Source of the DNA: Benincasa hispida
Lineage: Eukaryota > Streptophyta > Magnoliopsida > Cucurbitales > Cucurbitaceae
Assembly: GCF_009727055.1 (NCBI RefSeq)
Contig: NC_052357.1
Coordinates: 9,859,541 to 9,923,540, forward strand
Direction of reading: 5' to 3'
Length of the DNA: 64,000 nucleotides
A program made the position numbers and the translations under genes. The notes under the pieces are model-generated. The model was not told the DNA's origin, did not search any database, and saw nothing but the letters and a program-made list of their open reading frames with translations. Shown here piece by piece: positions 25,311 through 38,340 of this stretch. Position 1 is the stretch's first letter. Each line of letters starts with the position of its first letter.

Positions 25311-27064
25311 GTGAATACGTATTGTTCAAAGAAGTTCCATGAATTATTAGCAGAAGAGTGGATTAGAGGGGATTCTGATATTGGTCAGAATGGGGGGTGG
25401 GAAATGGCATTGATAAAGTCCTATGGGAGGGTTGATGATGCCTTCAAGGACAAGACTCTGGCACCATACTTGGTTGGATCTACAGCTTTGGTTGTTCTTC
25501 TGTCAGCTTGCCAGATAATTGTTGCCAACTGTGGTGACTCTATAGCATTGCTTTGTCTGTCCTGACGGCCGACCACCAGGTTCAATTAGAATTATTTATC
25601 TGTCCTGCTTTATGATGCCAAAATCTCATAGTTGGCCACAATTTAATAATTTAACTTCATTGTTAGATAGAATTTTCAATTATCGTACACCATATGCAGT
25701 AAATTATTCATCATCAGTTTTTTAGTTCTCCCACTTGTCTCCTCCGAGGAATGGATGAGAAGTTGGAGTCACTCTAGTTGATGGATGCCATTGTAGAGCT
25801 TAATGTCCTTACCCTTTACGAAGTGTTTTATTATGTATAAATCTGTTGACATGTTCTCTATCTTTGACATGCTCATACCCAATTGAGTTATAGCCTCATT
25901 TCTGAAATTGGTAGGTGAGAGTAATGTCTGAAGCTTTGGAAGGATCAAATTGTATACAAACTGGGTATACCAGATTATGTTTCTTTTCCATTCAAGTTTT
26001 CATTTGTTGATCGCACTTGTAGTTATTAAACCATGAAGGTTCTTGATTTTGTATCCTATTGCAGATGATGGTTGTCAAACGCTTTAGGCTCCTAAGTTTA
26101 GTATTTTCTCAATAGCGATTGTGCCTTTATTTAAATTATGCTTTGTAATCTTTTTATTCAAATTAAGTAAAGGCCAATCATACGTATGCTTTCGGTGCAC
26201 AAATTTGCACAATATTTTTAGCTGATATTACAGGTCTCGTATTTCCCATCTCTGATGCAGATCAGTAGGTCAGACGAATATGATAGACTTGTAAAGGGAG
26301 GAGCGAGAATTTTGTTTGTGGGCTGCCCTAGGGTTGACGGAGTACTGACTCTGACCAGAGCAATAGGTTGCTTCTAACCTAGAGAATCATATTATCCCAT
26401 CTAATCCTAATTAATTGGGGTTCTGTTTATTTTCTGACACTGAACACTTTGAAGAGTCAAGTTAATAATGGTTCTAGTTATCATCGACCAAGTCTTGCAA
26501 GCTTCTGATAAATAGCATTTAAACTAGCTAGGAAGAAATATGTTATGTTGCCCTGTGATTCCAAGTTTTATTACTATTTTAATGGGTTCCAGGTTCTGTT
26601 CTTGTTGAACACAATCATTGTTCACTAAGCTCATCTTCCTTCTACTCATATAGTATCTTTCACCGTTGTCAAATATTGCTATTACTTATTTTTATTGTTG
26701 CCAGTCTATCCCATACTATTCTTATTTCGAATATGTTTCTGCATCAGGTGATCATTACTTAAACTATGGGTTATGTTGGAGCCGGAGGTCACATTTATGT
26801 CAAGGACTAAAGAAGATGAATGTTTGATTGTGGCAAATGATGGAGTAGGGGATGTCTTGTCTAATGAAGATGTGATGAAGATGGCGTGTGGCATACTAAG
26901 GAGGCGACGCAGGAAGTTGGTGTTTGGTGGAACTCGCATGATCCAATTTCTCCAGCACAATATGCTGCAAATCAAATTAGTAAGGTAGCCTGTCATTTGA
27001 GTGGTGACAATTCAGTTATTGTAATTGACCTGAAGCACCAAATGAAGGAGCGGTTACCTGAACG
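25311..27064 (+). pseudogene. Clade-A-like PP2C protein phosphatase pseudogene, 5'-truncated
   Basis: Three exon-like blocks keep PP2C order and splice sites. Exon 25311-25565 follows TTTCAG and reads YCSKKFHELLAEEW, then APYLVGSTALVVLL and IIVANCGDS. Exon 26261-26366 reads DEYDRLVKGGARIL, then GVLTLTRAI. Exon 26748-27064 reads GDHYL, PEVTFMSRTKEDECLIVAND and SGDNSVIVIDLK. Introns are retained, so this is a decayed duplicate and not a retrocopy. It is broken by a stop at 25563, a lost base after GDHYL, and a frameshift between RRRRRKLV and SPAQYAAN. The first exon with the metal-binding DGHGG motif is absent. GDSRA has become GDSIA, and DGLWDV has become DGVGDV. The family dephosphorylates SnRK2 kinases in ABA signalling; this copy should not. 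Confidence 0.82.
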
Positions 27065-28604
27065 GTGAGTGCAGTATCACCGGCAGACCGCAGAAGCATG
27101 GTGATCTTTTCTAGAAACTGGACATAGACTTGGGCTGTAGTTAAATAATTGTACAAACTTTGCAGCCCCTTTACCCTATTTATTCTAGTTTGCTAGAGAG
27201 AGATGCTTTGTATTTTCTGACATACCTAGTTCCAACCTTGTATACTATTTTTGTATGCAATTATGCATCAACCTTACCCAAGTTCTCTTTGCCTTGGAAA
27301 ACCCTCATCAAAGCCGCAAATTCATCATTTTTTTTTTCTCTTTACAATACAGAGCATCTTTCAGTTTCGTTCTATATGCAATCGAACGTGTGTAGCTAAT
27401 CAACATACAAGTGACGCCGCAATCATAGTTTCAAGTTATTTGGTGTTAAATTTTTTATCCAAAGGTTATTGGGAGTTAAATTATTTGTCCAACTTTGGAT
27501 CAGCTCGATGAACAGGTAGTACTTAGATTCTTTCTGTTTTAGGTTACTACGAGGACTTGGATGGGCTTATTTGGATAACACTTTGGCGAATGGAGCAAAA
27601 GCTACTCATAGTGGAGAATGCTGCTTTCAATAATTTCATATTTCCAAGGAAGGGATTCTTATGAGGATGAACAGAATTGATGCTGCAAAAGAAGGAATAT
27701 CTGCGTAAAGCTCACTGAGAAAGCAACCTTAAAGGTAAGCTTCTATATGATTGCAACCAACACGCATAAGTTTGGATTATTCTCAATGAACACATTCTCG
27801 ATTAGGAAAGGTACAAAAGGATTCTCTTTTTCATCACATCCGCTCTCGCTCTCTTGAGGTCCATTAAGCAACTAATCCTCTTAGGTGGCAATGTTTATGC
27901 TTTCTTTAATATGGACGATGGCATCAAAGCCAGATTTTTAAATTATATTTGTTCCTTTCTTGTCATATAGTTGATGTAAGCTCGATCTTGATGTTCCTAA
28001 TTTTTTATTTATTTATTTATTTATTATTATTATTTTTTTTTAAGTTTAACAAAATGTAGTTATGTGGAGATATAAGGTGCTAGTTTGAGCTTTTTACTTT
28101 TTTAGTTGATAGATATGAAGTCTTAATTAGTTGAGCTATGGTATGGTTGTTTGAGTGAGTTTTCTTATTACTAATCAAAATTTTCCCATTGTAATGTTGT
28201 TTTTAGTCTGAAATCCTAATTTAGAAAAATAATCTTTAGTCTTAGTACTTTTAGTAACTTTTTATAATAAATTTAAAATACTGGACATTTCAATGAGTTT
28301 ATGGCTATAATTATTCGGAAAAGGGTTAAGAATGTATGATTAAACAACACATTACATGGTTCAATTTCTAGTATGAAACCTGGTTTTAGAAACAACTTAC
28401 TCTGAGACAAGATTATTTTTATTTTCATAAATTAAGTATCTTAGTTTTGAACACATTGTATCTCCTTTGAGATTATTGTTAATGTTTGATCTCATGTTCT
28501 CGTAAATGTTGTTTTCTCTCTTATTTTTCAAAATATAATTTTATGTAAGAAAACAATAGCAATGTCTATTCTACCTTTCTTTTTTTTTTCTTGGAAAATT
28601 ATTA
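27065..28604. other. Interval downstream of the PP2C pseudogene
   Basis: No gene is supported. It may include former 3' exon or UTR material of the PP2C locus. The piece at 27540-27730 is relatively GC-rich with short open frames but no recognisable domain. A TTTA-rich run lies at 28003-28030. Confidence 0.4.
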
Positions 28605-28805
28605 GGGGTGTGTAAACTAGGGAATTGAGAATAAGAGTTGTGGTGGAATTGTGAACTCCACTCAAAGAGTTTGTGGATCACACAACTAAGAAAACGACAA
28701 TTTTATGTCTTATTAACTCCTTACACTATGGATTCCAGTATGGATCCATACTGAGTTCACGACTTTTCAGACTTCTCAACTCCACTCTTTGTCCTAGACA
28801 CCCCC
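28605..28805. mobile_element. Tourist-like MITE (PIF/Harbinger type)
   Basis: About 200 bp bounded by GGGGTGTGTAAACTAG at the left and CTAGACACCCCC at the right, imperfect inverted termini in the Tourist/Harbinger style. TTA lies at the left and TAA at the right, consistent with a mutated 3-bp target duplication. No coding sequence. Confidence 0.55.
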
Positions 28806-28919
28806 TAAATCCTTTTAATTGGGATTGATAATTTTCAAACTCTTGCGGAAAGAGCCCTGAGCCAATATGAAAAAGGAGAATTCAAAGAGAGATGGGTATT
28901 AGATATGTAAGCCATTAAA

Positions 28920-29102
28920 GGGGTGTTTAAGGTAAAGAGGGGAAGAATAAGCCTCAAAAAATTATGAATCTAGGGAGTTATGAACTGACCCACCATATAA
29001 GGAGTTGATAAGGTATAAAATTGATTTTTTTTAACTCTTTGGGCCAAATAAGAAGTGAAGTTCCCAACTTCCACTTCTAAACTTCTTGAACCAAATACAT
29101 CC
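28920..29102. mobile_element. Second Tourist-like MITE
   Basis: About 185 bp bounded by GGGGTGTTTAAGG and GAACCAAATACATCC, again imperfect inverted termini. It shares the internal theme of the previous MITE (GAGTT, GAACT and AACTCC words). The boundaries are approximate. Confidence 0.45.
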
Positions 29103-29239
29103 TGAGGGTTTAGAAGTTACAAGTTTTTTAAAGTTAACCATCGTTATAATAAAGTTGTGAAATTCAACATTGAGATTAGGAGATGAAATTAGAAATCCAT
29201 GGTTACTCGACTTTCTTTAGATTCATGAGGCTTATTTTT

Positions 29240-29660
29240 GTGGATGGTGCAATGGTTTGCTTGTGGGAAGATTATTCTTGGGTGGGGGAGTGGTCGTATT
29301 TGCCTTGCTTTCCGTAATTTTCTCCCTTAAAGTTTGCTTTGGTGGCTTCTTTCCTTCCTTCCTTCTGGTCCTCTCCCACCTACAATTTTTATTTTTCCAT
29401 CTCGGGCACCTTTTGTCTGATTGACAGTCTTTTGATGTCTCTTTGAATGCTGATTTATGTTAGTACCTGGGGTTAGGAATGCTTGTCTAATGACCTTAAT
29501 CCACAAGGGGTGCTTTCCTGTAGCTCATTTTCTCTATTGCATGGGTATCACCTCCTTTTCGTTTTCCTCGATTTGGAAGGTGAGACTTTTCAAGAAGGTT
29601 CGGTTCATCATCTGTTGGGTCCCGATAATAGAGGATTTAACACCGTTAATTCTTATTTAA
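29240..29660 (+). pseudogene. Fragment of a LINE reverse transcriptase (zf-RVT region)
   Basis: Two conserved stretches from the C-terminal end of plant non-LTR retrotransposon RT ORFs can be read in separate frames. LWEDYSWVGEWSYLPCFP lies at about 29257-29310. SIWKVRLFKKVRFIICW lies at about 29565-29620 and corresponds to the usual IWK-PKKVRFF-W block. Both are broken by stops, and the RT core is absent. A remnant only. Confidence 0.5.
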
Positions 29661-29870
29661 AGATCATTTAAGAATAAAAAGAAAAAAAAACAAATAATTC
29701 AGGGGTCTTAATGGTGCAACATTTGTGAGAGTACCTCATCTAGAGCGCGTGTTCCGTTGGAGTGTTTGCAAGTATGATTTGATACAGTATTTCGTAGGCT
29801 TTTGGAGTGCATAAGCGGTCTTGTTTGGTCGTGGGTGGTGGTGTTTCATCCTCCTATCTAAGATAGGGGT

Positions 29871-30170
29871 ATTAGATAACACGGATTCTATCTCAAAATT
29901 GATTGGCAAGGAGAGGAGTGATCTATGTATCCTGTAAACTTTGTGAGGTCCATTGATTTGTTCAATTTGGGATCCTCAATATGTATCTTCGGGATGATGT
30001 CTTTTTGGGTTCACTTTTGATCAAATATCCACTTGGGTTTACGGACTCTAATACAATATTAGATAACTTGGGGTTCCATCTTAAAACCAATTGTAAGAAG
30101 AGTGACCCAGGTATCGTATAAACTTTGTGAGGTTCCTTGATTATTTAATGAGATCCTCAATCAGAGTAAC
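29871..30170. repeat. 187-bp diverged tandem duplication
   Basis: ATTAGATAAC at 29871 and 30058 begins two related stretches that share ATAAACTTTGTGAGGT-like and GATCCTCAAT blocks. Offset is about 187 bp. Divergence is clear, so it is old. No coding sequence. Confidence 0.6.
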
Positions 30171-33100
30171 TCTGTTGTCTTATTTTGTAGTATTAGGAAT
30201 CTTTAGCTCAGAGACAAATAGGAGAGATGTTAAAAGTGTGGAGAGTTTTAGGAGGAGTTATGTTATGACCCTTAGGCTCAATGCCTCGCTTTAAGAATAG
30301 TGATGATCGCTCCTATCTTCTGATTATTATTATTATTTTATCTCTCTGGAGTTTATTCTGTAATTTCTGTAGTTAGCTTTTTATTATGACTTTTTCCCCT
30401 TTTTCTGTTGCGGGACTTTTCGTTAAAATTTTCTTAAAATATGGAAAGAGTTTTATCGGGAGTATTTTTACGATTTCTCCTTATTCCTTTTTCACTCTTT
30501 TAGTCATTCAAAACTTTTGACATAGAAGTAGAACTGAGAACTAGATAGTTACAGATTTGTGTGCACGTTGTCATACTTTATAAACCTTTTTCATAACAAT
30601 TTGAATGAACAACAGCGAAGATTGATAATACAAGGAAGAGATTGATGATTGTCCAGGGTGGGATTCTTATCGACATAGGAGGGACAGTGATAGAAAAAGA
30701 GAATCACAATCTATGCCACGAAAAAAGGAAATATATATATATATTATAAACACATAGCCTTATTCTGATCCCACTTCACCCACCACACCCACATATATCG
30801 CTAGCTTTTTCCTGTTAACTCTTTTAACAAAGCATTTGATGTGACCAAGCATTTGAGAGAGAGATAAAGAGGTTGGTGTCTAGCTCAGCTGCGAGAGAGC
30901 ACTGCATAAAAACACCTTTCTGCTATATATGCATTTCTTATCTCACTTGGTATTTATGGCAGAGGAATGTAAAGGTGGAATCTCTTCCCCTGAACACTTG
31001 ACATTTTCCACTTTTTAACATTACATCTGTCTAAACATACAGGTGAGAGAAGGAAGAGTAAAAGACATGACAAGGACCATTGCCTGCGATTGTACTGAGC
31101 TCCTCATGTCAATCATTGGTGGGATTTCTTCTGCCTTTAGGGATCATTTCTCCCTTTTGCTCAACTTATTGATTCTCCCCTTCATGGTGATGCTTGCTCC
31201 TCGACCCATATTAATTATTCTCCACTCACCAGCTCTTAACTTTTCATTAAATCCTTCCCTTCTATTAATTCTCTCTTTTATTTTTTATTTTTTCTCAATA
31301 AATGCTAGGGGTTGAAAATCAACCCTTCAACCAATCTTAAAACAAGATAATAAATCTTGTATTCACTAAAAAGAAAAGTAATAAAATATACTATCCATGA
31401 TGCTAGGTTGAAGGAAAATTAGGATGGACGGTTCTATTTTCTGCTTCATTAGTTTGTGGCTCTTGATATATATATATTTTTCAAATTTGTATATAGAAAA
31501 TTTTATTTCTATTAAAAATTTCCTGCGGGTTTATTTTTTTTACAAATAAAAAATATTAAGTGTTGGTCGGGTTGTATCTTTCTATCTTGGTATAACTCAC
31601 TAGTTGACCAATTAAAATTTGTTATGTGGCAAGTAATTTTTTTAATTAAATTGTTATTTTTGTGTTGCGTAATATATGAGGGCTTCATGAAAATAGGTGC
31701 AGCTTAGGTTACATCTAATCATGACCATTTTTAGAAATTCCAAATTATGTACAATTTGTAGATGTACGTTTTCACTTGATATATTTAAAAATATATAGGT
31801 AGTGGTTGGATTGCACAAAAATTGTAGCCCACCCAGATAATTAAATTTTCTATGTGGTAAATATTTTTCTTTTTCTAAAAAAAAAAAATTGAATTATTAT
31901 TAATTATATATTTTTTACCATGTAACAAAAGAGAGTTGCTTGAGATATACACCTAATCATTACCTCTACAACAATATCTCGAGTGGGTGGTGGGTTTGAA
32001 TCTCTAATCTTTTGGTGAATAATATATACTCTATGTCACTTAAACTATGTTCATTTAGTGTGATATTGCACTACCTATATATTTATTTATTTATTAAGTA
32101 AGCACCACCTAACCACTTGGGCACTATATATATTTATTTATTGAGTAAGCACTATATATATGGAGGCCTATAAGATGCAGTGAATTGATAATTAATATGA
32201 TAAATATACTAACCAACCTTCGTTGGACATAGGTAGTAAAGACTTGGTAGGGTTGTAGGCTTCTCCAACGGATTATTAATATGAAGTATCGCAAACTTTA
32301 TAGGATACCTATCAAGACTGGTTCAGCTTAATTTTAGATGGGAAAAGGTAGAGTCAACTTGAACTATTAATACGAGAACCACCCAAATAGACCAAAGCTA
32401 AAGTTGACTCAATTTAAATTAGTTTAATTTCATTGTTTAAAAAGTTGTGGCATTAACTAGATTTCTTTTGACTTTTTTTTTTTTTCAGGTTTATAAGGCA
32501 GGGATTTATCACTTTCGATTAACATTGCCATAGTTGATGCAGTTATCAAGGTATTTTATCCAGAAGATCGAGGCGCACGAAGACTTGTCTCAAATGAAGT
32601 GGAGATTTCTCGATTAGATGGAGAATAAGAAAGGAAGCGAGGAAAATTCTCTCTCCGTTGACTAAACGAAGACGGGGACAGGGAACACTGCCCACCCCCA
32701 TTTCCGCCCCGTGTGTGTGGGGTGGGGGGTGGTACTGTGAGTCCTATAACTCACAAATTTTGTATGTATACCATGAGTTATATATAACTCACTTTCACAC
32801 ACATATAGTTTTGGAATTTTTTTTAGTTTTTACCGATTAGTCTTCTCTTAATTATCATTCTAACTTTTTCATATTTTGAATGTATTTTTAAGATAGATAT
32901 ATTTTAATATCGAGAACTTTCTTATATTGTAATGCTTAAGTTGAAGGCTAGACAGCTATATTGTGATATTTAAATTTAAACTTAAAAAAATATTGAATAA
33001 TTTAATTATATCTTTGCACATAAAATACTATTGTTTTTATAGGACAAATTTGTAGTATTTTATCTTGAATAAAAATGTATTGAAAATGACCCATTTAATA

Positions 33101-36100
33101 TAAAACATTTTTAAAAATTTATGTGGTTGAGAATAAATTTAAAATTTTGTTAAGTAATGAATAAATTTTAAAAAAAAACTAACACAGAAATTTTCTTCGC
33201 GGGGAATCCGATCCCCACAAATTTTCCACGGAAAATCTCTGTCCCGATCCTTGTGAGGAATTTTGCGGGGATGAGAAATGAAATAGGGGGACGGGGATGG
33301 GGAAGGTTTCCCTATCCCCGCCTTGTGGACATCTCTAATTCTAATTATCGATCTCTTGGTCATTATTACGTTTTGTATGTCAGTTGAGCTATGTTCGTTT
33401 TGGCTATACTCTTCAATCTTTTTGATACATCATTAACAAGTCTAGAATTTAAATCCCCTAATAAGACTTAATTGTTTTCTATATATTAAAAAAAAAACCC
33501 ATAGATTAGCTTAATATTTGAAAATGGGTTGTAAACAATGAATGATTTGGAGACGGAGATAATGAGTTAAGTCGTGATCTACTCAGAAATAGTTGAGGTG
33601 CACAAATCTATATTGGCCACATACCTAGGAATTAATTTCCTATGAATTTCCTTGATATCTAAAATATTGTTGTTGTTCCGTAAGATTAGTCGAGGTGCGC
33701 GTATTGGCCACAATAACCCTACGCTATATGAGCAAATGCAACGAGTCAACGACGCTGCTTTGATTGAAGTCGGATAATTCTATGGACATGCTAATCGCAT
33801 TAACATCCTGCCGGATAAACACCATTATATTGCCACGCAAGTCTAATTGAATTCATAAATGATCTCTCACGTCCACTAATGCAATTTGTGTTAGATAATT
33901 ATTATAATTTGTATATATGGTATCACCATGTAATATACATATGTATATTTTTAAGACTAACTTCATTTGATTTCAATAAATTGTCGTTTAACATTCATCC
34001 ATATCACATTTTAAAATTTTAAAGCTTTTTTTTTTTCCATTTCAACGAATATGGTAGAGATTTAAACAGCTAATCTCACGGAACGAGTAGATACCTCAAC
34101 CATTGAGTTTTTTTTTTGCCAAAATCTGAAGTGTAACATATTCTTTTGATTTGATATATCTCTCCACCACAGAATATGTCATGCTCATTTTCTTCGGTTG
34201 GATAGGTTCAATTTGGAAAGATGACAGAAGGAGAGAAATGATTGGCCAAATAGAGTAAATTAAACAAAGTGAAGTGATTCATGTTCTTCTTACCTTAGGT
34301 AGAAAATATCTTAGGAAAAGTCGAATTTCAGATTGGAATAGCAAGAGTGATGTGTTTTATTTATTTATCAAATTGGTGGTGCATATATGGAATGGACACT
34401 TGGGGTGGGATAAATTCTTTGTCTAGTACGAATGCAGATAAACTTTATATTATCATTTAGGTGCTTGGGAACAGGACAGATTTTGTTTTGAGCATAAAAC
34501 GTGTTGGGCAACATCTTTTTTTTTTTTCCTTTGGGAGAATTTTTTTAACTTCGAAAAAGATTTTGAAGGAAACAATAGAGTCATGAACAGTAGAAATAAG
34601 AACAAATTTAGGCATCCATGAATGTTAGGAATTTCCTTTTAAATGCTGTTTTATGGAAAAGTACAAAAAAGTTAGCTAATAAGGAAAAAAATCCAAGTAC
34701 TAATTTAATCATTCTTTATTTGCCGCCAAATTACTCTGGTTATATTTCTATTACGAGTAATGCGGTTGCTTCATATACAGCTTTTCTTTATCCAAGCTTA
34801 TTATATACGTAAGGATATAGAAAAGCAAAATAGAATTTGATGTGTGTCTCTTTGCATCAAATCTAGATTATTTTATTTTGTTTTGTTACATATATTTTTT
34901 TAAATTCATTGATTGCAGTAGCTTTGGAGAATCTATTTTAAAATGTTAGTTTTCTCATATATTCGTCATTAAAAATGATATTTAATGAGATTTAAGAAAT
35001 TTTAATCTTTTTAAAGATGGAATCTGTCTAAATTATTATTATTATTTTTTTTAAAAAAAAAAAAATACCATTTAAAAAATTCGTGCAATACTTCCTGATT
35101 GTCATTGATTCTCAAGTATACTACATCTTATCAACCTACAAATATGTCTTTCAGATAACTTGACAGTAAAATTAAAGTGCGAATGCAAACAAATACTTAA
35201 TAGGGCATTATAACATCATCAAGAATATTTCTAGAAGAGAAAGGACTTCTCCTCTTATTGGAATTAGGCACCCAAAAATCCTGTTGTCACTGTCAGAAAA
35301 ATCTTAATCAATGATTAGAAGGGCATACCAAGACAAAATTGAATTGGCCACAGTGGTAAGCAGAATTTCTCGTCTTTTCTTTCTTTTTTTTAACCCATAA
35401 ACCATTTTATGTGCTGCTTTTGGCAACCTAGAGTCCCATGACAGAGGGGTGCCTTTCAGGATTGGAGCTCAAAAGAAAGCAGATTTACCATATATTACGT
35501 CATAAGTGTTTATGGATCATTATTTGCTTTTAGAATATAAAATACATTTCAATCTATGTAGCCTCGTTACTCCTCGAGTAGGTGGTTTATAAAATAACAA
35601 TTTTTCTTCGTTTCTGCATCTTACGAAAACCATCTTATGTTCACTTTAATTGCTAACATTGCTTCTAATGATTTTTCAGTATGTGAATAGTACTCTTATG
35701 TGTCTTAAATAATTAAAAATATTTATCATTTTATTTTTCTTTTTTAAAGTGTTTGGCTGCATGTAAAACAATGGTGAAAATACTTTATATAATTTTTTAA
35801 AGTTCTAATAAAAGAAATACGTCTCATTTCAAAATACTGTAGTGTATAAACACTATATATTACTAGTAACCTTTCACGAGATGTATAGCAACAGCATAAT
35901 TCTAAAGAAAAATTTGAACTTTTTTGAGTGTTTCAAGTAGAATCTGCATACAAGGCTAACAAGCTGCATAGATCATCAAGATTATATATAAATTATGTGA
36001 CATCGTATTTTTCTTTCACATTATATTATACTTTTTTCTGTTTGTATTTATGTGGAAGAATCATATAGCCGAGATTTATACCTTTAACCCTTGTAATTTA

Positions 36101-36235
36101 AAATGGATGCTCAACAAGTTCCCTTGTTCTTTCACTCTCTTTTCCAAAGCAGTCTGGTCCACACATCACATACTTGCATTGTCATGATCTTCTGTTCCCT
36201 TATCACACGGCTATCCCATCTTCCTTTTCCTTCAT
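30171..36235. other. Long gene-poor interval upstream of the AHP gene
   Basis: I find no supportable gene in about 6 kb. The 90-codon frame at 31043-31315 is open and hydrophobic (LLNLLILPFMVMLAPRPILI) but matches nothing I know, and it begins right after a splice-acceptor-like AACATACAG. TTTA and TATATA stretches occur at 32080-32160. A local GC-rich repeat is listed separately. 33660-33850 is less AT-rich but has no open frame of note. Confidence 0.45.
32660..33338. repeat. GC-rich GGGGACGGGG-type repeat region, possible hAT-like non-autonomous element
   Basis: Two GC-rich blocks stand out from AT-rich surroundings: 32665-32735 (GACGGGGACAGGG, GGGGTGGGGGG) and 33198-33330 (GGGGGACGGGGATGGGG, TATCCCCGCC). 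The right end reads TTGTGGACATCTCTAA. Such GGGGA/TCCCC blocks with a GATGTCCAC-like terminus are familiar from dispersed plant DNA-transposon derivatives. No matching left terminus was found, so the assignment is tentative. Confidence 0.3.
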
Positions 36236-36243
36236 TATATAAA
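36236..36243 (+). promoter_or_regulatory. Candidate TATA box of the AHP gene
   Basis: TATATAAA lies 113 bp upstream of the AHP start codon, a plausible distance for a short leader. It follows a CT-rich stretch. This is inference from position and motif only. Confidence 0.4.
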
Positions 36244-36355
36244 CTCCCTTCCAACCCTTTCTTAGGGGTATACCTCAACCGGCTCGAACTCTTTGTTTCC
36301 TTTTCTTTGTTTCAACCTCATAAAGCTTGATTTTTCTGTCATTTCACTTCCTGAA

Positions 36356-38340
36356 ATGGAGAAAACACAGTTGCGTAGGCAGCTTGCTAACATTAGGCAG
36401 TCCCTCTTTGATCAGGTAATGTTCACATTACACTCAGCCAGTTTAAAGGGTTTTTGAAGATGGTATTAATTTAACGAGATATCATAGTAGGTAGTGGGAA
36501 GTCTTAATTAAGTTTTAATTCCTACAATGACATTCCCTTCGATTTCATGTGTTCTAGCCTGTGTGTTTTGTTCATATGTGAACTCGAAGAGAAGTGTAAT
36601 GACTATATATACTGAAGATATTTTATATATATTGAGCGATTGATCTTTTCAGTTTTGCGTGGTACTTTTAACAATCTCCTTGAAAATGATTCATTTCACG
36701 TTTTTATGTGTCAGTGTATCAAATGCTTTGTTCTGTATTTCCTTTCCAGTTTAAATAAACATTTTTTTAGCAAGGGGAGATTTGACATCAAATTTGGTTG
36801 GCCATTTTTCAGGGGTATCTTGATGAACAGTTTGTGCAGTTGGAGGAACTGCAGGATGATGCTAACCCAAACTTTGTCGAAGAAATTGTTACATTGTACT
36901 ACAGAGACTCATCCAGATTGATCCTCAGCATAGAGCAAGCACTGTAAGCTTCTTTTTCTGTTTTCTAAATTTTTGAACGTTTTTGTTAATTAATCTCCAA
37001 ATTTTCATAAATGCAGGCAGAAGAGCCCTTTGGACTTCAATAAGTTGGATGCCCTTATGCACCAGTTTAAAGGAAGTAGCTCAAGGTATAGCCCAAATAT
37101 TTGAACGGGCAACTATTATATAATGTTTCTTCAAAATAACATAACGTTTTTCAAAAACTAAAATGTGAAATAGAGATTGAGATTGAGATTGAGGTGGCTA
37201 TGGAGTATATACTCTGATGGGCTCTAAATGTAGCTAAACAAAATGTCACTGTTGAAAAAACATTCATGTTCTTTTGTAATGGGTGCAGTATTGGAGCCAA
37301 AAAGGTGAAAGCTGAGTGCACACAGTTGAGGGAATATTGCAAGGCAGGAAGTGGAGAAGGGTAAATATCTATCATACATATCTTTCTTGTTATTCCCTTC
37401 AACGTGGACGGCTGAGATTGATCGAACATGAATTTGATCCCTTACTCTGCTCCTGCATTTAAGTATATCTATATTATCTTTTTCTTCCAGATATTAGTTT
37501 TTAAATTATCAAAATAGAAAGTAACATGGGCTTTTTGATGTATGGTTCAGTTTTGCATGCATGCAATTGAAACAATGACACTAGGAACTATTATAATTAT
37601 TATTATTACATCACATGCTCCCAAAGTACATGAAGAAAAAGCACCAACTTTTTGAACTAATTAAAAATATTTTCCTTAATTTTTTCTATTAATCTGGTTT
37701 TATACTATATATATATATATATATATATTATAATTGTTTTAAAATTTTCTTAGAAAGTGATATTGACAAAGTTTCATGTTATTCCTAACTTTTTAAAAGG
37801 GTTTATTAAATAAAATGTTATTCTAAAAGTTACATGTAATCTACTAGGGGGTTTAAAAAAAAGGTAAACTACTAACCGGTTTGGTTTGAAGTCCCAAATG
37901 TTAATTTAAGATCATTTTTTTAAGTTAAAAACACTTTTTAAGCATCTAAAAAATCAATTCAGAAATATTTTTAGACGGGCCAAAGAGTTTGTATCGTATC
38001 ATCAGCTATTAATTTCTCATTTGGTTAATTATTTACCAAAAACAAATATTTCTTTTTTGGAGTAGGGTTTAGTTGATAGTTTATTTATCAATTTATGTGA
38101 TGATAACAGATGCTTGAGGACATTCCAACAACTGAAGAAAGAATATACAACTCTGAGAAAGAAGCTTGAAGCCTATTTTCAGGTTCTTGTAAAGCTCCAT
38201 TCTTTGGTTTCCTTTGTTACTTTTCAATCCAATATAATATTAATCTATAATCTGTAAACTAAGGTAACACTGAACTTTTGTGGTCTAATCAGCTCGCAAG
38301 ACAAGCTGGGCCCATTGAATCTGCCTGTCGGCCCAAGTAA
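36356..38340 (+). CDS. Histidine-containing phosphotransfer protein, AHP4-like (six exons)
   Basis: Exons are 36356-36415, 36813-36943, 37017-37085, 37289-37360, 38110-38182 and 38293-38340. All have GT/AG introns, and the join gives 150 codons plus TAA with no break. The protein is a single four-helix HPt domain. Exon 1 gives MEKTQLRRQLANIRQSLFDQ. Exon 2 gives GYLDEQFVQLEELQDDANPN. The catalytic block MHQFKGSSSSIGA puts the phospho-accepting His at residue 79. The C-terminal helix is CLRTFQQLKKEYTTLRKKLE. The family carries phosphate from cytokinin-type hybrid histidine kinases to nuclear type-B and type-A response regulators. HQFKGSS, FVEE and DDANPNF resemble Arabidopsis AHP4 most, as far as I recall. 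Intron 4 is the longest (about 750 bp) and has a TA microsatellite near 37711-37728. The His and Lys needed for phosphotransfer are present, so it should be active. Confidence 0.95.

Noticed and set aside
31043..31315. Hydrophobic 90-codon frame after an AG acceptor-like site
   Set aside because: No recognised domain, no neighbouring exons, and AT-rich hydrophobic frames are common by chance; mentioned only in the interval note.
37151..37429. 92-codon minus-strand frame across an AHP intron and exon
   Set aside because: It is antisense to the confirmed AHP exon 4 and its introns.
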